Made by a program: the position numbers and the translations under genes
The notes under the pieces: model-generated
What the model was told of the DNA's origin: nothing
Database searches by the model: none
What the model saw: the letters and a program-made list of their open reading frames with translations, nothing else
DNA from: Drosophila persimilis
Lineage: Eukaryota > Arthropoda > Insecta > Diptera > Drosophilidae
DNA length: 64,000 bases
Assembly: GCF_003286085.1 (NCBI RefSeq)
Contig: NW_020825346.1
Location: 558,001 to 622,000 of the forward strand
Direction: 5' to 3'
In this document: piece after piece, positions 59,675 to 64,000 of the stretch
Numbering within the stretch: position 1 is the first letter of the stretch
Layout of the letters: each line of letters starts with the position of its first letter

Positions 59675-61526
59675 TGCGTGTCGATGCCGCAAAGCCTTTC
59701 GTCTGAATCTGCACTGCCTCATCTTCTGCTTAATTGCTGGGGAGCATAATTAACTGGGCTTAGATGCCAGTGCCAAGTGCCAAGTGCCTGCTGTCAGTGC
59801 CTGTTGCCGTTGGTATAATATTCGCTAATCTCATCTATATATAGAAGCCTCCTCCACCGACACCGCCAAGAAGGAGGCCCACTTCAGCAGCACAATATGT
59901 TCGCGGCAGAGACACTTCAGTTTCCAAAGGTTTTATTCATGTAAAGTTCAGGTAAAGAGTGGCTGGGAGTTTCGATTCAAATCTGAAGAATCTGAATGGG
60001 ATTCATAACCCAAGTTCCTCCGTTCAGAGATTTGATCTGCTGTCCAATGTATCTATGAATATAATCTTAAGATTTTGTCCCAATTTCAAAATAATTGATG
60101 GTTAAATTAAATCTTAAATGTCGCACAGTAAATCATTGAATGGAAAACACAAAATTGATACCTTATGAAATCCCACGCACATCATTGTTCAGATAGTTGG
60201 GCAGTTCGCGCAGATATTGAGGATTATAATTATTATTGATTACAGATAGATTATAAAAAAAAAGATATATATTCATATATATATGTATGGCTATAGATAT
60301 ATACATAGGTATAGTTATGTACCATGTATTATTTAATTTAAGTTAATTTTGCTATCGAATAAGGTCTATGCATAATTATGTATAATCACAACACCGATAC
60401 GAGGTTTGGGAATTTAGTTGGGGGTACAAGCTGTCAGAGGATCGAGAACCAGAGGGGATCAGTAGATTGTAGATAGACAGAGTAGACACACTATACGTAT
60501 GGGGAAATGGGAGCAGGGAGTATACGAGTACGAGTAGTTCCATAGCAAATCAATATATCAATCAATACTTTTTATCATAGAGCCTTAAAGATACGTTCCG
60601 CCAAGATGGAAGGCAAGGGAGCAAAGGAGGGTGGGGAATATACTATGGTATATGGGATGGTACAGTGTCTTCAAGGCGAGTTACACCGGGAGCCCAAGGA
60701 GGCAATCTTGCCTGGCTGCATGCATGCTTGGTGGCTCGGGGGAACGGGAACTGATGGTTGGATGGATGGATGGATGGATGGATGGATGGGTTATGCTCCA
60801 AACACTTAAAGGTACACATACGCATGCTATGGTAATTAGGCTGATTTAATTTTGGGCCTAACCAGGTCGGGTCAGACTAGGCTGGGCCCGTTTGCCCGAT
60901 GGCTGGTTCGCTGCCATCTTGGCCCACCTTCGGCAGAGGCTCTCTCGACTCTTGACTCTTGACTCTTCTTGTTCTTTGACATCGCATGCCCAATTAGCTA
61001 ATGGATATTGACAGGGACATACGGTGCATACGGGACAAAGGGGGCATAGGGGACACACAGGACACGGTGAAACTTGGCGGGATGGAGGCTATAGGGATGT
61101 TGATACCCACATGGGTCGACTGACTCACCTGTCGCCGTGCGATGATTCCCTGTCGCGATCCACATCCCCACCTTGCTCCGGATCCCGGTGTACCACCACC
61201 AAGGACGGAGCTGCAACAGCCACTCCTACCTCGGTTGCCGTGGCTCCTCCGTCGGCATCTGCGGCTCCTCCGTGGGCTCCTGCGGTTCCTCCGTCGGCAC
61301 CTGCGGCTCCATTGTCGCCGCCTGCAGCTCCTCCGTCGGCACCTGCAGCGTCCTCGGCTCCTGCATCTGTTCCAGCGGCTCCGGCGTCTCCGGCGTCTCC
61401 GGCGTCTCCGGCGTCACCAGCGGCCCCGTCGCCGGCTCTGAAGCTGCAGCTGGCCACCTGGGCATCCTCGTTGAGGGTCACGGCCACAGAAGTTTCGATC
61501 TTCTTGTCCTGATACTTGTCCGACAT
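20715..61526 (-). CDS. CG32683: Arrestin-family protein, seven exons, 834 aa predicted
   Basis: Arrestins bind active, phosphorylated receptors and act as scaffolds. Exons in transcript order are 61526-61129, 33073-32876, 32508-32388, 29797-29650, 26517-26099, 26036-25797 and 21695-20715. Every junction has GT/AG sites and matching phase. Arrestin landmarks are RVYKKTSPN near residue 141, LTLTFRYGRED (N-lobe), VRCFIADKTDEKFHRRAS, VKMGVRV (holding the polar-core Arg position), KASLDKGWYTHGE, and YVKVKLTLS..LKLPFVLVH (C-lobe). Unlike beta-arrestins it has about 130 extra N-terminal residues, about 125 extra residues between the lobes, and an acidic then Gln/Ala-rich tail ending STDV. I see no clathrin-box LIEF-type motif. 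From memory, D. melanogaster has an arrestin-like X-linked gene CG32683 that fits, but I could not check it. The family call is secure; the symbol is a recollection. Confidence 0.88.
21696..25796. other. Arrestin intron 6, no exon seen
   Basis: A 4.1-kb intron containing an (AATTC)n run at 22404-22431, poly(G) at 23175-23200, poly(C) at 24139-24157, (GT)n near 25314-25339 and an ACAAGG hexamer run near 25705-25740. A plus-strand open frame near 22592-22858 was examined and not accepted. Confidence 0.7.
23175..23200 (+). repeat. Poly(G) run, about 26 bases
   Basis: Uninterrupted G homopolymer inside the arrestin intron. Its length is likely unreliable in assembly. Confidence 0.85.
25797..26036 (-). 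CDS. CG32683: Arrestin exon 6: insert end and C-lobe start
   Basis: The acceptor is gccccaacag and the donor GTGAGG|gtgagt. Eighty whole codons begin HHCDCMLAPF and pass through a Gly-rich stretch. They then enter the C-lobe at LLHDGRVGLKASLDKGWYTH and end KTVRKVR. Confidence 0.92.
26099..26517 (-). CDS. CG32683: Arrestin exon 5: N-lobe end plus long inter-lobe insert
   Basis: The acceptor ends in aag (ccttgaag) with little pyrimidine before it. It is accepted because the phase and the reading ADKTDEKFHRRASVKMGVRV are exactly arrestin. The rest, from about YRTDV on, has no counterpart in beta-arrestins: CSGCHHQ, a Ser/Pro stretch, SGSGSKSKGKS, and SKSEIEKCPPDS. The donor is CAGGAG|gtgagt. 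Confidence 0.9.
27805..28192. mobile_element. 388-bp TA-flanked terminal-inverted-repeat element (Tc1/mariner-type MITE)
   Basis: The left end is CAGTGCGTTTCA at 27805-27816. The exact reverse complement TGAAACGCACTG ends at 28192. Both ends are bordered by TA (27803-27804 and 28193-28194), the target duplication used by Tc1/mariner transposons. The interior has no transposase frame, so it would be a non-autonomous copy. A second copy of the same end (CAGTGCGTTTC preceded by TA) lies at 40779-40791, which supports a repeated family. Confidence 0.65.
28202..28580 (+). pseudogene. Frame-broken small ORF with a signal-peptide-like start, nested in arrestin intron
   Basis: From the ATG at 28202 the frame reads MASWPPHRFGHLVSAAF, VLSSVLQAYGKANADPAVTL. 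This is a plausible signal peptide with GC-rich, Drosophila-like codons. Near 28315 coding-like sequence continues in the next frame (DVNHIIAGVREVHMPAIPP..). Near 28440 it moves to a third frame (GVSGFYRQNYPDSSTD, then ILVATVALNRILHILGNE and TAG at 28578). Two shifts of frame are needed, and no good splice donor is visible to explain the first. I recognise no family. It could be a decayed gene, an assembly with indel errors, or chance. Confidence 0.3.
29650..29797 (-). CDS. CG32683: Arrestin exon 4: middle of the N-lobe
   Basis: The acceptor is tctctccccag and the donor TTCATTG|gtaagt. It encodes EALMKRLGGGAHAFTLVL to SYDVRCFI plus one base. It matches the arrestin segment with the helix, the 'hpF' strand and the G-V-x-Y/F-x-V/I-R block. 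Confidence 0.92.
29798..32387. other. Arrestin intron 3, no accepted exon
   Basis: A 2.6-kb intron with the hexamer/dodecamer array at 30147-30345 and a (CCACTG)n run at 31037-31074. A plus-strand frame with a hydrophobic end (30712-30975) was considered and left out. Confidence 0.65.
30147..30345 (+). repeat. GTCCGTCTCAGC 12-bp / GTCTC-type hexamer array
   Basis: About 16 units of the 12-base pattern gtccgtctcagc or its 6-base half, drifting into tccgtt and tctgtatctgta at the 3' end. Since 6 and 12 are multiples of 3, long repetitive frames are open on both strands. Confidence 0.9.
32388..32508 (-). CDS. CG32683: Arrestin exon 3: YGRED strand
   Basis: The acceptor is gttcctgcag and the donor TTGCAG|gtaatc. 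One base completes the Arg codon, then 40 codons run YGREDEEVMGLRF to SLSPLQ. YGRED is the hallmark following strand VI of arrestins. Confidence 0.93.
32876..33073 (-). CDS. CG32683: Arrestin exon 2: start of the N-lobe
   Basis: The acceptor is ggcattccgcacag and the donor TTTCG|gtaagg. It encodes SIARDEFGTQRVYKKTSPN through GILFVDPKAIQGYRVYAQLTLTF. This aligns with the first beta strands of all arrestins (V-F-K-K-x-S-P-N and the V-D-P-E block). Confidence 0.93.
35260..35307 (+). repeat. 8-bp tandem repeat AAACCGGC/AAACCGGG/AAACCGCC
   Basis: Six 8-base units in exact register, in pairs of identical variants: two AAACCGGC, two AAACCGGG, two AAACCGCC. The AACCGG core equals a half or near-full Grainyhead-type recognition core. 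Confidence 0.9.
37287..37322 (+). repeat. 8-bp tandem repeat, unit GTCCGTTC
   Basis: Four units, the last shortened to gtcc. Non-coding context in the large arrestin intron. Confidence 0.9.
37722..37781 (+). CDS. Candidate 5' exon of an antisense plus-strand gene
   Basis: It ends in a very good donor, GCGGAAG|gtaagtcgc. The open frame before it (SLEFAEFPPNADDAAAPAE plus one base) has coding-like codons. It leaves phase 1, which fits the microexon at 57681 (Gly codon completed). The acceptor cgttcag at 37721 is my guess; an in-frame stop lies at 37679-37681. There is no ATG, so a further 5' exon would be needed. Product unknown. Confidence 0.3.
38738..38934 (-). CDS. Candidate alternative first or cassette exon of the arrestin gene
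   Basis: Within the 28-kb arrestin intron and on the same strand, a frame begins MLGAPLWTIAQIEGAAVL, passes LDMETGEELDIETHRQQQ and ends GQEH plus AG at donor CACAG|gtagtt. It leaves phase 2, the phase needed to join arrestin exon 2 (R then SIARDEFG). The frame is open further upstream through an Arg-Glu-Gly repeat. An acceptor at 39134-39136 would make a 396-base cassette that is also in phase. The donor is only moderate. A shorter N-terminus for the arrestin from this ATG is the simplest reading. Confidence 0.4.
39009..39078 (-). repeat. 9-bp tandem repeat (CCTTCTCGT), coding Arg-Glu-Gly on the minus strand
   Basis: Seven to eight 9-base units, with ccttctcgt and cctgctcgt variants. It lies directly 5' of the candidate arrestin exon at 38738-38934 and may be part of it if the longer cassette is used. 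Confidence 0.85.
40781..40791 (+). mobile_element. Solo end of the CAGTGCGTTTC inverted-repeat family
   Basis: CAGTGCGTTTC preceded by TA matches 11 of 12 bases of the ends of the element at 27805-28192. No partner end was seen nearby, so the copy is truncated or its other end has diverged. Confidence 0.4.
40840..40902 (+). repeat. 11-bp tandem repeat, unit CCCAATTCTAG
   Basis: Five to six units with single-base differences (cccaactctag, cccgattctag, cccaattccag). Confidence 0.9.
42270..42309 (+). repeat. (CA)n microsatellite
   Basis: About 20 perfect CA units. Confidence 0.95.
45163..45227 (-). other. Coding-like 65-base segment with a phase-2 donor
   Basis: The minus strand, from a possible acceptor (aatcaatag), reads RGLLEGAGEQNNNWSRSEPRH plus AG at donor CACAG|gtaaat. 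The exit phase again fits arrestin exon 2. Its entry phase (0) does not fit exon 1, and there is no ATG. It could be one more alternative 5' exon, or chance. Confidence 0.15.
52371..52401 (+). CDS. Candidate 31-base exon of the antisense plus-strand gene (MLATMFKESK)
   Basis: A pyrimidine-rich tract, tgtctttctgtgtgtgcccc, leads into acceptor ttctgag. The exon reads ATGCTGGCGACGATGTTTAA.. (MLATMFKESK plus one base) and the donor is CAAAAG|gtatgt. The exit phase 1 fits the 57681 exon, where G is completed by GG. The frame begins at an ATG, so it may be an initiating exon. A stop lies 36 bases upstream in frame. Product unknown; I do not recognise the peptide. Confidence 0.4.
54667..54897 (+). 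other. Coding-like open segment running into a transposon end
   Basis: From about 54667 the plus strand reads PNPLGLSNDDVPVDSAILLD, then RSIHLRLPADPQAEADSKNE and ALADDTALWEI. It stays open to a TAA at 54895-54897. The last part lies inside the inverted-repeat element starting at 54806. The codons up to about 54805 are Drosophila-like. No clear acceptor or family. It might be a remnant of a gene or of another mobile element cut by the insertion. Confidence 0.25.
54806..55265. mobile_element. 460-bp inverted-repeat element with CACTATGG ends (Transib-like MITE)
   Basis: The left end at 54806 reads CACTATGGGAAATTT and the right end (reverse strand from 55265) reads the same 15 bases. Then three mismatches, CACTTT in both, one mismatch, and TGTGGC in both give about 31 bases of imperfect terminal inverted repeat. 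The flanking 5-mers are CACAG (left) and CACTG (right), four of five identical. CAC(A/T)ATG ends and 5-bp target duplications are typical of Transib transposons. The interior is A+T-rich with no transposase frame, so this would be a non-autonomous copy. Confidence 0.6.
57681..57707 (+). CDS. Candidate 27-base microexon of the antisense plus-strand gene
   Basis: Splice sites on both sides are very good: ccttctgtgtgccttgcag|GGGAAG and CAACTA|gtaagt. The frame fitting both upstream candidates reads (G)G-E-V-L-N-S-V-S-T plus one base. Being 27 bases long, it could be skipped without shifting the frame. The next exon at 59845 completes the last codon. Confidence 0.45.
57909..57950 (+). repeat. 7-bp tandem repeat, unit GGGGTAT
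   Basis: Six units in perfect register. Confidence 0.95.
58280..58312 (+). repeat. (CCCCGT)n hexamer repeat
   Basis: Five perfect units. Confidence 0.95.
59845..59951 (+). CDS. Candidate 107-base exon of the antisense plus-strand gene
   Basis: The acceptor is catctatatatag|AAG (with a second possible acceptor three bases on) and the donor GTTCAG|gtaaag. Entered with one base carried over, it reads K, then ASSTDTAKKEAHFSSTICSR and QRHFSFQRFYSCKVQ. The codons are strongly Drosophila-like in the first half. The exit is in phase 0. A possible continuation is at 63485. No domain is recognisable. Confidence 0.4.
60758..60790 (+). repeat. (GGAT)n tetranucleotide repeat
   Basis: About eight perfect units. 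Confidence 0.95.
61129..61526 (-). CDS. CG32683: Arrestin exon 1: N-terminal Ala/Gly/Asp-rich extension
   Basis: The chosen ATG gives MSDKYQDKKIETSVAVTLN, followed by a stretch built from repeated GDA, GA and ADGG units (roughly residues 35-110), then VHRDPEQGGDVDRDRESSH. The donor is GACAG|gtgagt, leaving two bases (AG). The exon at 33073 supplies the missing base (G). The frame is also open further 5', but that part lacks coding character. The low-complexity part is built from near-repeats of gcc/ggc/gac and is prone to length change. Confidence 0.75.
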
Positions 61527-62871
61527 CCTTCTACTCAACCCCAATAGGTGGCTTCTTCTTGTCTGAGAGTTCGAGTTCCTTGGCAGTTCGCTTTGCGGGC
61601 GAGTGAGTTTCCTGCCTGGCCAGGACATAGGACATAGCACGACACATGACAGAAGAGATGGCATGAGATGAGAACAGTCGAACAATTCCCAAAGTGCTGT
61701 AATTGTTTTTTAACATGCATACAGCCTCCAGCCTCCCTTTGTGCCGAGGCTCCCACCAAAGACAGGCCCCAAACAGAAAAGCAGAAAAGCTTAAAAACAG
61801 AAACCGAGACAGAAGCAAGCGAAAACGAAAAGAAAAAAACAGGGAAAATGTAATGTAAATTAATTGCCGTGTGGCTGGTGGAAAGCGGCTTAGTACTTAG
61901 TGCCCCTGCTCCCCTGCTCCCCTGCTCTCCTGCTCCCCCGTTTGAGTTTGGGCCTTTGCCTCCTTTTATTGCTTTTGCGCTAAATTAGCCGCAATATTTG
62001 GGAGACCATCGCAGGTGGGAGATGGGAGGTAGGAAACTTTGATAACTTTTCAAGGCAGAATAATGTGGGAGTGTGTGGTAGAGGAACTTTCGACTCGACC
62101 TTCTTTTGTTCTGCGTGTCTCCCTGGGTCTGGGTCGGGTCACTGGGGTGTTGGAATCACTCTCTAATTGGGTGTGAAATCAGAACGGTGCCCCCAGGGAT
62201 ACCGGCAATAGAGTTACTGATGGCTAATGGAATCAGGCCCAAATCGGCATAAGAGTCGGCTCTCATTGCCCTTACAATTCGTATGCAACTCAGTTTTCCA
62301 TTAAATGAAATTAAGCTGAAACGGTTTTTTATTTACATATGAAAAGATATGCAGTTATAGGATTTGTCAGCCGAGTGCCTTGCCAATGAAATGCATTATA
62401 AAAAATTGCACTCGCACTAACTGAATCAGATGCTTATCAGCTGCAATTAATGTACAGATAGGGCTGTTAAAAGGCTCAGCCATCCCCAAATATTTGGCCC
62501 TTTGGCCCATCCATGGCCAAGTGCTAAGCTGCTGACGAGGGCGGACAGGCGGGGATTAAATCAGCACAGAACAGAACAGAACAGAGCAGGGCCGACAATT
62601 GATCAATTGCAGGAGATTAGCGCCACCACCGCCACCGTCCATGTGTCACCTCGACGAAATGCAAGTAATTAAAAAATAATACAATTTTAATGGCCAGACC
62701 GACGGACCAAGAATCGCAACTCATTTATGTTCCTGTCTGTTAGCGGGCTAACAGGCTGATGTCCGATGGCTGATGGCTGAAAGTGGCAGCGATTAGATTA
62801 GAGTGTGGAAGCAGTTAGTCATGGTCGCTAATGAACTACTTTTGGCCGTAATTGGCCAAACAATGCCCGCC

Positions 62872-62900
62872 CGCCAGCCAGCCAGCCAGCCAGCCAGCCG
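62872..62900 (+). repeat. (GCCA)n tetranucleotide repeat
   Basis: About seven units of GCCA. Confidence 0.95.
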
Positions 62901-63484
62901 ATAAATAGGCAACACTTGATGGACGCAATGTGGATCTGCACATGGCTGGCTGGCTGCCACCTCAAAGCCCCCTGACCACAGACACTGACAGAGATATATG
63001 GAAGTAGCATGGGGCTGGGGGTTGAAAATATAAATGAAAATTTTCACAGCATTTGCATATGAATGATTCACACGGGCCATGCATAACAAAGGTCTGCGCG
63101 GGATGGCTGGTCTGCGACTGTTTGCCCCATAATAAATAAAGGATGAACGGAGTCCAGCCTCCTTCCATCTGCCTGTGGTGCCGAAAAAGGTGCCATGGCG
63201 GAAAGGAAGCAGGAAAACAGCAGCAGCAGGTCCTTTCTTACACCGGGGAAATAGTAGCAAAACATTGTCGCTACAACCACGGCACCCCCCCCCCCATTAC
63301 CCTGTCCAACACCCCTACACCCCTACACCCCCCCACACCCCACACATGCTCATCAAATATGAAAAGGCAACGAAAATTAACCCGAAAAGAACGGGAAAAC
63401 CAGAAAAAAGAAGTGAGAGAACAAGGAAAACCAAGAAAAGCGAAGCCAAACCCGAACCCAAATGGAATGAAATTTTTTGCCTAG

Positions 63485-63550
63485 GTCAGCATAAGCGGCA
63501 ATCGCTTCGAAAGCACAAAAAAGAGATGGCTTTATAATAGATATGTATAA
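63485..63550 (+). other. Possible terminal exon of the antisense plus-strand gene
   Basis: The acceptor attttttgcctag is followed in phase 0 by VSISGNRFESTKKRWLYNRY V and a stop. This is the phase left by the exon at 59845-59951. An AATAAA lies at 63777-63782 on the same strand. It is short and unsupported otherwise, so it stays a suggestion. Confidence 0.2.
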
Positions 63551-63800
63551 AGCAGGGGACGGAACGGAACGGAACGGACTGGACTGGACTGGACTGGCGG
63601 AGCCCCAAGGCCTCGAAGAGATACCTGACCTCTGGCCTCTGGCCTGAGCCCCTGCTCGATTTCCACATTCTTAAAGTTTCATTGTTTTTTTTTGTTGTTG
63701 TTCGTTCTTTTTTTTTTTTGTTCTTTGTTTCAGTCAAAAACCATAAAGTTTTCTCAGCACGCACGCACTTTCAAACAATAAAAAAAATATGCCAAAAAAA

Positions 63801-64000
63801 GTTACAGTGTACAGAACATGATTCCAAACCTCTTAGTCGGTGGATTTGTTTGGGCACTTGTCAATATTCTTCGATCTGCGATCTTCGTTCGTCGCGATTT
63901 CTCCGCTGTTGGACTCGGTCCGATATCGATACAGACGGGTTTCTTTTCAATGACGTTGTCGTTGTCGTTGTCGTTGTCGTTGGCGTTGGCGTTGGCTTTT
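63801..64000. other. Coding-like or promoter-like segment at the window edge with a DRE
   Basis: On the minus strand two frames are open here. One reads KETRLYRYRTESNSGEIATN, EDRRSKNIDKCPNKSTD and a stop near 63834. The other runs from the window end through an Asn-Asp repeat into VIEKKPVCIDIGPSPTAEKS. The plus strand is also open from an ATG at 63818. TATCGATA (DRE core) lies at 63924-63931, next to a (GTTGTC)n run. It could be the 3' exon of another minus-strand gene or a housekeeping-type promoter/5' UTR. The window edge prevents a decision. Confidence 0.25.
63924..63931. promoter_or_regulatory. DRE motif TATCGATA
   Basis: Exact eight-base palindromic DREF element, common in fly housekeeping promoters. 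Position relative to a start site is unknown. Confidence 0.35.

Larger units (their letters stand above)
33074..61128. other. Arrestin intron 1, 28 kb, with antisense exon candidates and repeats
   Basis: Apart from the features listed separately I see no conserved coding sequence. Stretches 33120-35250, 39580-42250, 42330-45150, 45230-52360, 52420-54650 and 55270-57660 hold ordinary A+T-rich intronic DNA with scattered microsatellites. Examples are (CA)n at 42270-42309, a GT run near 46796-46818, and (GT)n near 49590-49612. Segments near 48720-48850 and 53060-53260 (tataatacccggtactc; agcgggcgaagctacc) resemble eroded interspersed repeats. I cannot assign them. Confidence 0.6.
61527..63800. 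other. 5' flank of arrestin exon 1, probable 5' UTR and upstream DNA
   Basis: No exon is accepted. Directly 5' of the arrestin ATG, the minus strand has a coding-like frame ending in a stop one codon before it (see findings). Further out are (GCCA)n at 62872-62900, short C-rich and A-rich tracts, and ordinary A+T-rich DNA. No TATA box or initiator could be assigned with confidence. Confidence 0.5.

Noticed and set aside
61142..61547. Plus-strand frames over arrestin exon 1 (Ser/Ala/Pro-rich)
   Set aside because: Antisense shadows of the GC-rich repeat in exon 1; the minus frame has a phase-correct donor.
1..64000. CRISPR arrays, rRNA, tRNA or bacterial operons
   Set aside because: The tandem arrays have no unique spacers of constant length, no cloverleaf with conserved A/B boxes was recognised by eye, and all gene structure is eukaryotic.

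Overview
The window is eukaryotic and almost certainly Drosophila. It has short coding exons with GT/AG introns, very dense microsatellites, and exons of two recognisable fly genes. The frequent 'actcgta/gagtacgag' strings and heavy simple-sequence load suggest an obscura-group species. This is an impression from sequence style, not a phylogenetic test. In D. melanogaster both recognised genes are, from memory, on the X near 9B-9C, so this is probably the homologous X arm.

Layout. 1-12407: non-coding, rich in minisatellites; I read it as upstream or first-intron sequence of flapwing. 12408-14164 (+): four of the coding exons of flapwing (flw), the PP1-beta catalytic subunit; the short first coding exon is not found here. 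14165 to about 16310: flw 3' UTR with several AATAAA signals. About 16310-20450: convergent intergenic DNA with no secure gene. 20715-61526 (-): an arrestin-family gene in seven exons whose phases all agree, with a 28-kb intron between exons 1 and 2. The predicted protein is 834 residues, with an Ala/Gly/Asp-rich N-terminal extension, an insert of roughly 125 residues between the two arrestin lobes, and a C-terminal -STDV. The sequence does not show its cellular partner.

The arrestin introns are not empty. The intron between exons 4 and 5 holds a small TA-flanked inverted-repeat element (27805-28192), followed by a frame-broken small ORF with a signal-peptide-like start (28202-28580). The 28-kb intron holds an inverted-repeat element with CACTATGG ends (54806-55265), a candidate alternative arrestin exon (38738-38934), and a set of tiny plus-strand exons (37722-37781, 52371-52401, 57681-57707, 59845-59951). 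These plus-strand exons join in one open frame and have good splice sites. They form the strongest candidate here for an unannotated gene or gene part, interleaved antisense to the arrestin.

The two named genes act in different processes: PP1-beta dephosphorylates myosin light chain and other substrates, while arrestins bind activated receptors. They converge tail to tail. Nothing in the sequence shows joint regulation.
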